Of a stretch of 64,000 bases of DNA, positions 11,232 to 22,835 are shown in pieces. A program made the translations under genes and the position numbers. The stretch lies in NCBI GenBank assembly GCA_035236585.1, contig CP141132.1, positions 27,487,445-27,551,444 of the forward strand. Reading direction: 5' to 3'. Each line of letters begins with the position of its first letter. The first letter of the stretch is position 1. This stretch comes from Warburgia ugandensis. Lineage: Eukaryota; Streptophyta; Magnoliopsida; Canellales; Canellaceae. Under the pieces are notes generated by a model. It worked only from the letters and a program-made list of their open reading frames with translations, made no database searches and was not told the origin of the DNA.

Positions 11232-11803
11232 ATTTTCTTAGTGTAGTTGCATTTAGTGTAATTTGCATTTTATATGATAGTGTAATTCATATAGCCTAGG
11301 GTTATTCATTATACTTGTTGTATCTTATTTGGGGTTGTTGCATTATATTGCTCCAATTTAACAAAGGTTAGCCTGAGCTCAGCTAGTGTCTTCTCTATTA
11401 AGGTGTAGACCCTTTGTTAGATAGCATATAGGTCGGCATTACTTTCCCTTTCCTTATATTGTATTGCACGTTTATTGATTTATGGTGGATGGAAGATAAT
11501 GTAATAACCACATTAAGCAGGATTTAATTGGTAAGCAATAGTTGAGCCTAGATAAAAGGAGGAGATATTTAGATCTAGCTCTAAAAGCTACTACTCTATA
11601 GATTAACAAAGATTATCAAAATAGGTCAATAGTGAACCATTAGATTTATTATGCATCATATAGAGTTAGGTTGTGTCATTTATGTAGGTTTTTCATTATA
11701 GTGCAAGTGAGCTCATCGATCTCAAAACACTGAGTTACTATCATTAGATCCTAAGATTGAATGAACCTATAGGCAAGGAGTAAGAAATCAAATTCCTAAC
11801 CCC
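10795..11803 (+). mobile_element. Untranslated leader of element beta
   Basis: About 1.0 kb of AT-rich leader between PBS and gag ATG, without coding signal. It holds a (TC)25 microsatellite at 11178-11228. The length matches the Athila pattern seen in alpha and delta. Confidence 0.65.
11178..11228 (+). repeat. (TC)n microsatellite, about 25 units
   Basis: Uninterrupted TC dinucleotide run of 51 bp in the beta leader. Such a pure run is likely polymorphic in length. Confidence 0.95.
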
Positions 11804-12150
11804 ATGGCAGACTCACAAGCTAGAGTTGAGCATAAGGCAATTAGATTCCCAAGGTATTGACAGAGATCAACTATAAATTCCCAAGCTATTGTAAAATTAA
11901 AAATGAAATGAGCCAATTGTTTGCTACATTGAATGATAGAGGAAAGGTATAGTTTCCTAGTCAACCAATTTACAACCCTAAGGGCTAGTTTAAAATAGTG
12001 TCCAGTTCAAGTAGACCACTTGAGCAAGCAAAGTTCATAATTAACCTTAGGATTGGTTGTCAACTTTATAACAAAGTAGGGCAAACTATGGTAAACTTAA
12101 AGGAGAATGAACCACCTAAAACACATGAGAAAGAGAAAAGATAAGAATTC
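11804..12150 (+). pseudogene. Athila-type gag remains (element beta)
   Basis: The ATG at 11804 opens with MADSQARVEHKAIR, matching the gag start of alpha. Gag-like sequence resembling the C-terminal part of Athila gag follows. It is a fossil that carries several breaks. The length is well below that of a full gag. Confidence 0.65.
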
Positions 12151-12690
12151 GCATGCCATCTAAGCTTATAGTGGAGGCACCTTATGTGCCTAAAGCCCCA
12201 TTCCCTCAATTGTTAAATAATGCTAAGAAAGGAACTAATTTCAATAAGATAATGGATATGTTTAAGCATATTCAAATAAATATCCCATTACTTAATGATA
12301 TCAAGTGCATTCTTTCTATGCCAAATTTCTTAAAGAGCTCTGCATACAAAACCGCAATCTCAATGTGCAAAAGAAAGCCTTCCTTGCCGAGAAGATGAGC
12401 TTGTTGATCTAACATTAGGCCCCTCCAAAGTTCAGAATTCCAAGTTGTCCTACTATATATTGTGTTCTTAGAGATCATGTCATTGATATGGCACTATTAG
12501 ATTTAGGGGCTAGTGAAATTTTTTTGTCACATTCTGTTTATGAGCAACTAGGGCTCAGTAATCTTAAGCCAACCAATATCACTTTGTAGTTAGCAGGTAG
12601 ATCAGTGAAGATTCCATGTGGTATGGTTGAGAATGTTCTAATATGGATGGACTGATTTTACTTTCCTATACATTTTATTATCCAGAATAC
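12151..12690 (+). pseudogene. Athila-type aspartic protease region (beta)
   Basis: The first part encodes PFPQLLNNAKKGTNFNKIMD and MFKHIQINIPLL, the usual stretch before the Athila protease. Near 12480-12560 the frame encodes ALLDLGAS and SVYEQLGL, the aspartic protease active-site context (D-x-G-A). The protease would have processed the Gag-Pol polyprotein. The region is a fossil with several breaks. Confidence 0.75.
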
Positions 12691-12697
12691 TCAGCCT

Positions 12698-13210
12698 GTG
12701 TTGGATCTCGATAGTCAAGTTTGGATAATTCTTGAATGTCCTTTTTTGGTAACATCCAACACCATCATCAATTGTGTAAATGGTATGATGAAGTTATCTT
12801 TTAGCAATATGAAAGTCAAGCTCAATGTTCTTAATGCCAAGCATCAACATTTAGACCTAGATGATTCCTATGTAGTAAGTTTTATTGAAGGTCTAATTCA
12901 AGATGCTAATACACCATCGTCTATCCTATACCCATTTGAGGTATGTCTAGCACCTTTTTTTGGTGATTTTGATACAAACAAGTCCATTAATGTGGTAAAT
13001 AGTCTTTTGGATGCTACACCTATACTGGATTTCTCCAAATGGGGACCTCTAGTGGAACCTCTTCCTCCTTCCAATTCTATCCCACTATTATCAATAGAAA
13101 AACCACCTACCTTGGTCCTTAAGCCACTTCCAAAAAATCTAAAATATTCTTACTTAGGACCTGATGAATCCTTGCTTATAATCATAGCATTAGATGTAGA
13201 TAAAGAATAG
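12698..13210 (+). pseudogene. Protease-RT linker and start of RT (beta)
   Basis: Encodes a linker with NVVNSLLDATPILDFSKWG followed by LKPLPKNLKYSYLGPDESL, the segment that introduces RT in Athila elements. The gamma element has the same block on the minus strand near 51000-51077 (LKYSYLAPDETL). It is part of a fossil polyprotein. Confidence 0.8.
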
Positions 13211-14060
13211 GAAGGTAAGGTTCTTAAGATACCCTTAGGGTGGACCATAGCAAACATTATAGCGATTATCCTTGCATGCGTATGCATAGAAATCACCTAG
13301 AAGAAAATGCTAAACCATCTAGGGAAGCACAAAGGAGAATAAATCCTAATAAGAAAGATGTAGTGAGAGATGAAGTGTTAAAACTTATAGATGTTGGTGT
13401 TATCTACCCTATATTTGATATAACTTGGGTCAACCTAGTTCAAGTTGTCCCTAAGAATTCTAGAGTGATGGTAATCCAAAATGAGAATAATGAGTTAGTC
13501 TCCACTCGCATGACTGCCAAGTAGAGATTTTGTATAAATTACCAAAAATTGAACTCAGTCAGGAGAAAAGACCATTTTTCACATCCTTTCTTGATGGTTA
13601 CTCTAGCTATAACCAAATCCCCATAGCACTTGAGGACTAAGAGAAGAATACCTTCACCTACCTTTTTGGGACCTTGCACATACTGTCATAATCCTTGCAG
13701 ACTTTGTCATGCTCCAACTACTTTTCAAAGGTTTATGTTGAGTATACTTTTCGATATGGTGGAGAGGTTCTTGAAAGTGTTATGGATTATTTCTTAAAGT
13801 TTGGTTCTACATTTGATGAATGCCTACACCATTTAAAACTTGTCCTTGCTAGGTGTTAGGAAAAGAATTTAGTGTTAAACTAGGAGAAATGTCATTTCAT
13901 GGTTGAAAATGTGATTGTTTTGGGTGCATCACAAAATGACATATGAGTAGATAAAGGTAGAGTGGATTTAATCTCTAACTTCCTCCTCTAGGGACGGTGA
14001 AAGAAATCTGACCATTTTTTGGGCCATGCTGGTTTCTATAAACAAATCATCAAGGACTTT
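13211..14060 (+). pseudogene. Reverse transcriptase region (beta)
   Basis: Encodes NPNKKDVVRDEVLKLIDVGV and IYPIFDITWVN and, further on, sequence matching the fingers-palm region of Athila RT (QVVPKNS, INYQKLNS-like, GYNQIPIA-like). RT would copy the element RNA into DNA. The closest match in the window is gamma (50252-51077, minus). It carries many breaks. Confidence 0.75.
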
Positions 14061-14335
14061 AGTAAAATTGTTAAGCCCTATGTAATTTACTTACTAAGGA
14101 GACAAGTTTTAACTTTGGTGATTATTGAATGAAAGAATTTAAGCACCTAATGGCTTAATTAACTTATGCACCAATTATTTAACTACCAAATTGGAGTGTG
14201 CCATTGAAGTAATGTGTGATTCTTCAAACTGTGCAATCAAAGTTGTATTGGGGAAACCTATTGACAAACTGCCCCATGTGATATATTATGCTAGCAACAT
14301 CCTCAACGATGCCCTAACTCAATTATACCACTAGT
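14061..14335 (+). pseudogene. RNase H region (beta)
   Basis: The sequence encodes a VMCDSSN block and GKPIDKLPHVIYYAS, which match the RNase H domain of Athila elements; gamma has [14 protein letters not shown] and [12 protein letters not shown]. No integrase-like sequence was recognised downstream. The region is broken. Confidence 0.65.
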
Positions 14336-14848
14336 TAGACCCTTTGAACCTCTTAGTAAGCCTTTTCATTTTTAAAACCCTATTTAGTTTAACCAAGAAA
14401 CCTAGTTAAATATCCATTACCTATATTTCAAAAAATGAATAAAGTGGTAGCAAAAGTTGAAAAAGGAAAAAAAACGAAGAAGATAAAAATATGAAAGTAT
14501 TGACATACAAAAGCCTTTCCCTCAAAGAAAATATATATATATATATATAAAGAAAAGTCAGAAAATAATTATCAAAAAAAGAAAAGTTGTGAAGAGAGAA
14601 AGGAAAAGTAGAAAAGATATTCACTTTAGCACTCAAAAGTGAAGTTGTCCAAATAACAATTATTGAAGTCCTCTACTTAGTTTTGAAACTTTGAATCTTT
14701 ATGCCCTTCCTTTTAGAACCTATCCCAAGTCTTTGTTTTGTCCTATCTAAAGACCTTTTAATCATAAGCTAGAAGATAGCCTTAAAGCGGATATAAATTG
14801 GAAGGAATCAGTAAACTACTCCTGTTAGTCTTGGTAATTGCATTCATT
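14336..14848 (+). mobile_element. Post-pol region of beta, first part
   Basis: AT-rich, non-coding 3' interior typical of Athila elements. It aligns loosely with 40030-40480 of the E element. It holds an (AT)n run at 14531-14549. It ends at the TCATT target site of the solo B LTR (14844-14848). Confidence 0.6.
14531..14549 (+). repeat. (AT)n microsatellite
   Basis: Nineteen bases of pure AT alternation within the post-pol region of beta. Confidence 0.9.
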
Positions 14849-17507
14849 GGTGTAGCTTTAAAATTTACTCGCAAGTGCATGAATCATTGTTAGTATTGCA
14901 TGCAAGAGGGGTCCATCCCATGACAAATCTCATGGTTTTGTATGTTGGGTGGATCTCATTTAAACTATTTAGCCTAGCAAAAAGAATTGGATTTAACTTA
15001 GACAAAGGCTTTACACTAACATGGAAACCACAAATGCATGAAATTTGAAACTTTCTAAACCTAAACATGGAAACTTACTAAAGCTACTCTAACATGCAAA
15101 TTAACATAGACAATGATCAACTGATACCTAAAGTGAAAGCAATTAAACCTAACATGGTATGGTATGCATGATTTAAACATGGAAAGTGCATGAAACAAAG
15201 TAAACTAAAGTGCATGAATGGAACATGAAGGTATGTATAAGCTAGGATGCAACTTAATATAATATGGAATGCATGAAATTAATCATCTAATGCATGGAAA
15301 CATAAGCTTAAAGAATCAATGTTCTAAGGCCTCAACATCAAGACCATGCCATTGACCCATGGGAGGTATGCATGGTTCAAGTTGAATGCCTCAATTGGAA
15401 TTTAAATGCAACTATTTCTAGAATGAAACTCTCCATGAAGTATGCGCACTAGACAATGATTCAAAAATAAATACAAAACAATGTCTTCAATCATTCAACC
15501 AGCAATCAAAGTTAATCATGCATGATTCCTAAAAGAGATATAAGGAAAACAAGAGGAAATGAATGGAAAAGAATGCAATAGATGGCATGTAAGGAAAATA
15601 TGGGCAAGGAACTTGATTAAAGAACTAGACTCTCTTAGTTTTCACTATAAAAGAGTTATAGTCCTCACATTTAAGGATGCTAGGTGTAAAACAAAGTGCA
15701 AGAATCAAAGGAAACTAGGCAATAAATCAAAGAAATTAAGGCATGAATTCAAGGAACAAAACAAGCAATAAAACAAATCAAGCAAAGCAAGGAACTAAGA
15801 AGAAGAACTAACCCTAACTTAAGGACTTCAAAGAGAGTTCAAAACCCAAAGAGAATAGGCATGGAAGGGCTGAAAGGGTGCTACTTCAAGGTGCACCATG
15901 TTGGAGAACTTGGGAAGGAGGGAAGGGTGGGGATGCCTCCTTTATAGGAGGGGGCATTCTCCCATTCTCCAAAAGATTCTTCCCTTGAAGTTCCACCTAG
16001 AGTTTTATGGGTTAAGACGTTCCTAATCTTAGTAATATGTGAACCTAGGGTGGAGATGATACGGAGATTAGGAGGTAATATTAGGAATAGATCTAGCAGA
16101 AACAAACTGGAAGCATTAAGACCACTTAAAGGAGGAATGTGCCTACATTTTAAGGTGAGGCATCTCCACCTCTCTCCTATGCATGGGAAACCCTAATGAG
16201 GGGTTGATGTGTTAGGTAAGATGGATGAGGAAAGAGGTAAGGAACTAGGTGGAATTAGAAAGAGATTAGGTGGCTTGGAGGGATTGACTTAGTAACCTAG
16301 GACAACTAAGAGGACACCTAAGAGGGGGAGAAGGTGGAAGGAACCTGCTTTTTAGGGTCGAGCATCTTCCACTTTGAGAAATTCATGGTAAACATAAAGA
16401 GTTGATTTGGAACAGAAAAAAATAAGAAATAAAAATATAGGAGAAAAGAAAGAGGGGAAGAAATAAATTGAAGATGGTGGATGAGATAAGAAAGAGAGGG
16501 AGGTGACCTCCTACTTTCTAGAAGTTAGACATGAAACTCCTTTCTTTGAGGTATTTCATGTGGAAACCTTTGTAGGGAGTGGGAAGTGAGTGGAAGGAGA
16601 GAGAAAGTGATAAGGAGGAAGAGGTGGAAAGGTGAGGTGGTTGGTTGGCTAAGTGGGGACTTTAGGAAGGTGGGATGATATTAGGAAGGTGGTAGGCACC
16701 ATCTTCTTAGGAAGGTGTATCTCCCCCTAAGTGAAAATTGTGGGATGGAGCATGGGAAGGTGGAGAGATAGAAAAAGGTGGGAAACATGGCAAAAAGGAG
16801 AATATAATGAGTTCTTCCTATTTGTCCACATGCATGCTTACCTAATTTGATTTTCACCCAAATATCCTCTAATTACCCTCTTAAAAATCTACTTTTTAGC
16901 CTAGGATAATTGAATGAAATTCTTCTCCAATAGTATCACTCCATGTAGCATTGTCTTAAGTGGATTCAATGGCTTTCTTTGAGGGCTTATTTGGCTTGAC
17001 TTTCTTAGCCTATCACCTTCTCTCATGGCTTATATGGCTAAGGTGGCTTGAATGGCTCCCATGCAAAGGTGGTGGAAATGCAAGGCTCATGCACAACCCC
17101 ATTTTAAGCACCTTTAGCACTTCCAATATCATCCTTTTCTTGCCTTAAGATGATTTTGATCCTTGATTGAGCTTTATATTAATGATATTTAGGACATGGC
17201 TTGCTTAAGTTTCCTATTTAGACTAAGAACCTCATGCATGGCTGAAATTCTTATTGTGATCAATCTTGGCTGTTGAATACACTCTTAATTCCTACAAAAG
17301 ATAAAGAAGTCTAATTAAATCCTAAAAACTTATGATTATTCAAGCATTTACTCTAGATTAGCTTCTGAATGTAAAAAATAACAAACTTTTGAGTTGTTAG
17401 GTCAAAAATGCATGTGTTACAAAATTATGGAAATACCCTACAATAATGCTATATTTTATAACACATGGGCTACTAAGTGTATACCAATTAGAAATTGAGG
17501 TCAAACA
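14849..17507 (-). mobile_element. Family B solo LTR (2.66 kb) with TCATT duplication
   Basis: On the minus strand it starts TGTTTGACCTCAATTTC at 17507 and ends near CTTTAAAGCTACACC at 14849. TCATT flanks it at 14844-14848 and 17508-17512. The start region aligns with the B LTR start at 17904 (CCATGTGTTATAA and ACACATGCATTT blocks). The matching interior of gamma near 47240-47290 is continuous across this point, which confirms the insertion site. No interior remains, so it is a solo LTR younger than beta. Confidence 0.85.
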
Positions 17508-17896
17508 TCATTCCAACAAGGTATAAGCATATCAGTTTAGAAGTCCTAACATATATATCTATACGCACACTATACTCTAAGATACAACTGTAATAAAATG
17601 GCTTTGGTATGTGGATAACTTGTTGAATTTTTCATTCATCTCTATTAAGTTGTTTAAGCTAGTAGGGTGCTAATAGACAAGAATTCACTGAGATAAAATT
17701 AAGGACTTAGTCTAATGGAATTTTGTGAGTGTATTCATTACAAACCATCATGAGGCTTGACTTGTCCACTAGGTTAACGTATGAGTTCAAGGGCTTATTG
17801 CATATGCTAAATGCAATCATGAGTACTTACAAAAACAATAACCATTTTGTTTTCATGATTTTTTGCATGTCTTACTTGGGTCTAGGAAAATGCTTG
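17508..17896 (+). mobile_element. Post-pol region of beta, second part
   Basis: Starts with the right TCATT copy, then GTATAAGCATATC and AGAAGTC blocks shared with gamma (minus strand, about 47240-47280). Near 17790-17830 it has the GGCTTATTGCATATGC block, also shared with gamma (about 46970-47000). It is non-coding 3' interior leading to the PPT. Confidence 0.7.
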
Positions 17897-17903
17897 TTTG
17901 GGG
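17897..17903 (+). other. Polypurine tract of beta
   Basis: A TTTGGGG run lies directly before the 3' LTR start TGTGATAAG. The E element (TTGGGGGA at 40991) and gamma have the same arrangement. The PPT primes plus-strand DNA synthesis. Confidence 0.65.
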
Positions 17904-20551
17904 TGTGATAAGTTCTCAATTTTGTATAAAAAATATCCAATTAGTAATCCATGTGTTATAAATTGTAGGCATTATTCTAGGTTTTTTTTGAAATTTTATA
18001 ACACATGCATTTCTGACTTAATAGTCCAAAATTTTTATGTTTTATAGGGTCAGGATCTAATCCATAGTAAGCATGTAAATTGTCATAATTTTCTAGTATT
18101 TAATTAGGTTTTTTGCCTTTTGTAGGTATTGAGAAGATGATCAAATGGCGGAGATCAAGAAAGATAAGATTTGAAGACCAAGGTCAAAAGGGAGAGCAAG
18201 GACCTACATTTCAATATTCCAAAGCTAAATCAAAGTTTAAGATCATCTTAAGGCTAGTAATAAGGTAATGAAAATAGCAAAAGGTGACTAAAATGGCCAA
18301 TGTAAAAAGCATAAAATTCCATTGCTATTGTATGAGAATTGGAGTCACGCATGAAGTTTCCTTGTCTGTCAAGGAAACCTAAGTAAGCCAAGCCATTCAA
18401 ACCATGAAGGCAAGGGACTTAGCCACTCAAGTCATCAAACATTAAGCCATTGAAGTGAGCCACCAAGCCATGTGGAGTCACACGATTGGAGCACATTTAG
18501 AAGCAATTGTCCTTATGCTAAATAGTGAATTTCAAGGGATAATTAGAAATGAATTTGGGCGATAATCAACATGGTAAGATGTGCATGCATAGGTGGACAA
18601 ATCAAGAGAGAAACCAAGTCAAATTTCCTTACCTTTGCCTCTCTTTCCCCCCCTCTCTTCTCTCTTTTCCCTACCCACCATATCACATACTTAGGATGGA
18701 AGGAGTTCCACACCACTTTCCTTGAAAAGTAAGGTCTCCCCCTTTCTAAATCCATCCACTCCATCAACTCCATCTTCTAATTCCTTTCCTCACTCAACTA
18801 TTTCATCTTGCTATATCTTTCCTCAATCTTTCCTATCTTTTTCCACTTTCTTTTCATCACAACATGATTCATACCTTAAGAATGGGATTCCACGCCTAAT
18901 CTCTTGAAAGGTGATGCCTCCCCCTTCCCTTTGCTCATATTTAGAAAGTCCACCTCACCTCACTCCCTAATCTTTTTTCTCCATTCAATGACTTAACTTT
19001 CCTACCGAGAGTTTTGGTTCTAATTGTTCTTTTTCTTCTAGGATAGAATCCTATCAAATGGAAAAGAAAAAATTCTATATAATCCTATGGAATTCCACGT
19101 CCAATACAAGTAAAGGTGTTGCTTCTAACTCCTTCAAATCAAACCTATCAACTTGGAGGTACTTTTACACCTTCTCATTACTTCTTAGCTGCCTTTTCTT
19201 ATCTTTTGCTCCTTCTCATTACTTTGTTCTTTCAGTTTTGAACATAAAGTCCAGGTTATTAATTTTCTTGTTTTCTTTACTTCATTGCTTCCCTTCTTTA
19301 TCTATTTGCCTTGCTTCCACACACATAGTTTCTCTTTGTTTCCTCTTACATTGCTTCCACATCTATTACATTTCATGCTTAATTCCTCAAGATCAAAGCT
19401 ATTTTTCATTGGTAGTGACATCCTAGAGGATAATGGCTTTGAGATCTCTTTGTTTCCCATTTATAATTTCCTTGTTTTCACCTAGATTTAGGACTAGTTC
19501 TTATTGCTTTCTTTTCCATCTTCATGCTCTTGCTTTCTTACTTTCTCTTTTGGGTTTCACATACATGTTATTTGATACTAGTTTGAGATTGTGGGAGAGT
19601 GGTTATCCTTTTTTTTTAATCAATTTCTAGTCATTAGAATAGTAGTCAATTTTCAGCTTTGTTCTCCATGTATATGTGCACCATCTTTGAGTGTAATTTT
19701 CCTATTCACTAAATATACTTTTTAAATGACCATTCTTGCTGTTTGATTCTAGAATTAACATACTTGCAATCTTGAATGTTATCTTTCATGAATCACATGC
19801 ATCATGTCTTCATCCATGCCTTGTTTGATTTAAGTTGCACGAACACCATTTTTCTAGAATTTTACCTTTCATGATTCATGCATGATTTCTAGTAGTCCAT
19901 ACACCTTATTTGGTTGATTTCTTAGGAACCCACTTAGAAATTTAGATAATTTAGTTACTGTTCAGTTTATATCCCATGTGGTCAAGCTTTTATTTCATGC
20001 ATTCCATTCATTTTCTTACTCCATGCACCATGTGCACAACTCCAAGGGTCATGCACATGGTGATTGGATGATTTTCCTTTATGTGATTTATTTTTCCCTT
20101 GTTTTATGATAGTTTAGCATTACTAGTTTAATAATTTGCATCTTAGTTTAGTTTTAGAATGTTTATTAATTTAGTTTCAGAATGTTTTATTTTTAGAAAG
20201 CTTTAGGATTATGTAAGTGTTAGTTTAGCAAAGTTTCCTTAAGTAAAGCCTAGATTCATCCATTGTTGTTTTGCATTAGTTTCTTTTATTGAAGGTATGT
20301 TAGTTAGGAAAGTTTCAAATTCCATTGAAAGTCTTTATTTTTAGAAAGTTCTAAGATTATGCCTATTTCTCATTCCATGTTGTCTAAATCCCTAGTTTAT
20401 TCAAAACCCATCTCTCTTTGGCTAGGCTAAGTAATTTAAATAAAATGAAATTAATATCCAAATCTATAATATTCCTCATGGGATTGAGCTCTCTCATATG
20501 CAAATTACTACATTAATTCTTGTGCTAATGAGTAATTTTAAAACATGCACA
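17904..20551 (+). mobile_element. Family B 3' LTR of beta (2.65 kb)
   Basis: Starts TGTGATAAGTTCTCAATTTT after the PPT and ends TTTTAAAACATGCACACA. Its length equals the solo copy (2659 bp) and the copy at 60396-63020 (2625 bp). It contains three degenerate repeats near 18703, 18884 and 19088 (GGAnTTCCACrCC with GGTGATGCCTCCCCC-like cores). The pyrimidine-rich middle gives long incidental frames at 19058-19630. Confidence 0.85.
18700..19150 (+). repeat. Degenerate 180-200 bp tandem repeats in LTR B
   Basis: Three spaced cores, GGAGTTCCACACC at 18703, GGGATTCCACGCC at 18884 and GGAATTCCACGTCC at 19088, each precede an AAAGGTGnTGCCTCC-like box. Similar pairs occur at 63108 and 63305 and related ones near 61200 and 61400. 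This indicates an array inside the family B LTR that varies between copies. Confidence 0.6.
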
Positions 20552-20556
20552 CAATT

Positions 20557-21534
20557 TGATATATTTAGAAGTAAGACATGCAATACCCCTATAATTAGCA
20601 ATTTCTAACCCTAAACATATCATAAATATCACTAATTTGGGTTTATTTCTAATTTTGAACATTAGGGTACAATTAAGAAATGCACGTATTTTACCACTCA
20701 AAATCCTAAAAAGTGCAAGTCCACTATCCAAATAACATCATGGGCCCACATGCCAAATGCAAAATCTGGAAGGTCAAAGCATAATATTGGTGTTGTTATC
20801 ATCTTAATCACTATTAGAAACCCCATGAATCACCTCAAACCTTATCCAACTAATAGGGGTGCTTTTATGGAAAGATAAGGCAACAAACATCCCATGCATG
20901 CATGCAAGCTATCCACCACCTTTGAAAGCTTCTAGGAGAATCTCAAGTCACATATAATGAAGTACAAGTGCATTTGGCATTTTGAAGTGAACTACTCAGA
21001 TAGTGGGCTTTGGTTGAAAGAGTAGTGTAATTGGTTCTTCCACTTTACCCCAAAGAGGGGACCACCGAATGGACTACACATTTTCTCCATGCATGGTGGT
21101 GAGTTACATGTCATTATACATGTTGTGCATGAGAAAAATAAGGAAGAAATAATAAGGAGAAAAATGTGTAGAAGAAAGGAAGAGTTTACAGGAAATCTAT
21201 GACTAGGGTTGATCTAGAGTTTTAAAGGAAGAATGGCCATCATCTACCCTTGATTATGGCTATCCAAAAGCACCCAATGAGAGCTCACTCAATAAAAAAA
21301 ATATATATGAGAAATGAGACTACAAGGAAATCCAGAATAGCACGACATTCATGGAGATTTTCTCGATGGGCTGCCCACCATTTTTTCAAGGAGCTACAAA
21401 AGTGATCCACCTAGCAAAAATGTATTTATTTTCACTTAAATCCCATTGGACAGAGATAAAAATGGTGGTCTAGGAGAGAAACAAGGAGGAAATTAATAGT
21501 GGATAAGAAAATCTCTACAAAATCCAAATGATTC
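20557..21534 (+). mobile_element. Family C LTR, start only
   Basis: Starts TGATATATTTAGAAG and aligns with the C LTR start at 43543 (CATGyAATACCyCT, ATATCACTAATTwGGGTTTATTTC, CATGGGCCCACA, CCCATGCATGCATGCAA). The complete C LTR is at 53301-55586 on the minus strand. It stops where element D begins. Non-coding. Confidence 0.7.
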
Positions 21535-21799
21535 TGTAATGCCCGAGCAATTTATGCTATTTTTAACAAAAATTGGACATTCTATGGGAAATGGACTGTG
21601 TTGAATGTTTGATTTTATTTAAAATATTAACTGAAGGAATTTGTGAGGAAACTTGGTACCATTAGATTCTACTCAAAAAATGGACTCCAACGCCTCAAAG
21701 AACGCCGAAAATGGAGTTCGTATGAAGAAGTTACGGTCGTTTAAAGATTAGGGGTATTTTTGGAATTTAAACAGAAAAACGAAAAAGACAAAAAACACA

Positions 21800-21827
21800 G
21801 GGGGCCGCTTTGATAACGGCACCCCCT
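21800..21827 (+). promoter_or_regulatory. Conserved 19-nt motif and hairpin upstream of the LTR promoter
   Basis: TTTGATAACGGCACCCCCT at 21809-21827 is identical in the D 3' LTR (28055-28073) and in the minus D copy (38156-38174). Family F has it with one change at 30962-30980. GGGGGCCG before it can pair with CGG and CCCCC within it, placing TTTGATAA in the loop. It lies about 110 bp upstream of the TATA box, so an upstream promoter element is one reading. Confidence 0.5.
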
Positions 21828-21936
21828 GTCGTCTTCCACCTCCAGACTTCTCCAAAAAACCCTTAATCCTGATTTCTCTAGAACACACTAGGGGAAATGG
21901 CGGCACCGCCATTGAGGGGCACTGCCTTCTCCCCTC

Positions 21937-21943
21937 TATAAAA
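21937..21943 (+). promoter_or_regulatory. TATA box of the family D LTR
   Basis: CTCTATAAAAGCCCC sits about 400 bp into the LTR. The box is intact in the 3' LTR at 28183-28189. It is a good plant core-promoter match. Confidence 0.65.
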
Positions 21944-22249
21944 GCCCCATCTCCCACCCTCATGAAAACATGATTTCTGGCCTTTTTGGGACTAGGGTTT
22001 TCGGCAAAAATTGGAAACCCATCTCTCTGCAAATTCCGGCAACGGCCAGGCCCTAGTCGGGCTAGCCGTTCTCCCATTCCCCTTCTCTTTTCCTATTTTG
22101 ACGTTGGGGTTTTTCTGCTTCAAGAATTCCGGCAACATAAGGGTTCAGGCAAGTGAGAGGAGCACGATCTCTAGCGACCTAGATAGCCATTTTTCCCTTC
22201 CTCCTCTTCCCTTCCACTTCCCCAGGTCAAAACTAGGCCGGACCTAGTG

Positions 22250-22835
22250 TTTTCTGGCCAAAAATTGCAGAACCCAGACCAGACCAACGAAGGAGACGAT
22301 CCTGGACGTTGTGCGATATGCACACCCGATTGAGGCCGTGGACGGATCCCAGGCACGCCACTGAGCATGGGGGCACGCAACTATGTATGGGCGTGGCCTC
22401 GGTGCGTCCCAAGCACAGCCCTGGTTTGACCGAGATGCATGGGCGGCCCGGGAGCCAAGGCACATTTTGCCTACGCTAAGGTGTGTTTGCACCATGTCAT
22501 CCAGGACACGCATCATAGCGCGTCGCTTGGGCATGCATGTGCATGTTCGAACACTATCCCTGGTGCAGCCTTCGGGTGCACGCGTGATATAGGGCACGGG
22601 TCCTGGCTCGACCAGGATGCACGGGGTGCCCTGGGAGTTGAGACACGCAATGCTACACCAAAGGTGCATCTGTGAGGTGCCATCCAGGATGCGCACCATA
22701 GCGCATCACTTGAGCATGCATGTACACATACAAAACGTGGTCCCTGGCATGGCCTTTAGGCGCATAAGCACGTGAGGCAGTCGCAGTTCAACTAGGATGC
22801 ATGGGTGTCCTGGGAACTGGGACACGCGGACTTAA
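22250..22835 (+). repeat. GC-rich 180-bp tandem repeats in LTR D
   Basis: Units start at about 22432 (GAGATGCATGGGCGGCCCGG), 22613 (AGGATGCACGGGGTGCCCTGG) and 22793 (AGGATGCATGGGTGTCCTGGG), 180-181 bp apart, with a more diverged unit before them. Each carries CATCCAGGA, CATAGCGC and GCATGCATG boxes. The minus D copy has a related array at about 37310-37630 with shorter spacing. Confidence 0.75.

Noticed and set aside
19058-19630. Plus-strand frames of 122, 66 and 65 codons, hydrophobic
   Set aside because: Pyrimidine-rich DNA inside the beta 3' LTR gives Leu/Phe/Ser runs; the same happens at 38283-38671, 39455-39963 and 41728-42011.
22233-22699. Minus-strand frame of 151 codons and overlapping frames
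   Set aside because: Lies over the GC-rich tandem repeats of LTR D; cysteine/arginine-rich repeat translation without a recognised domain.
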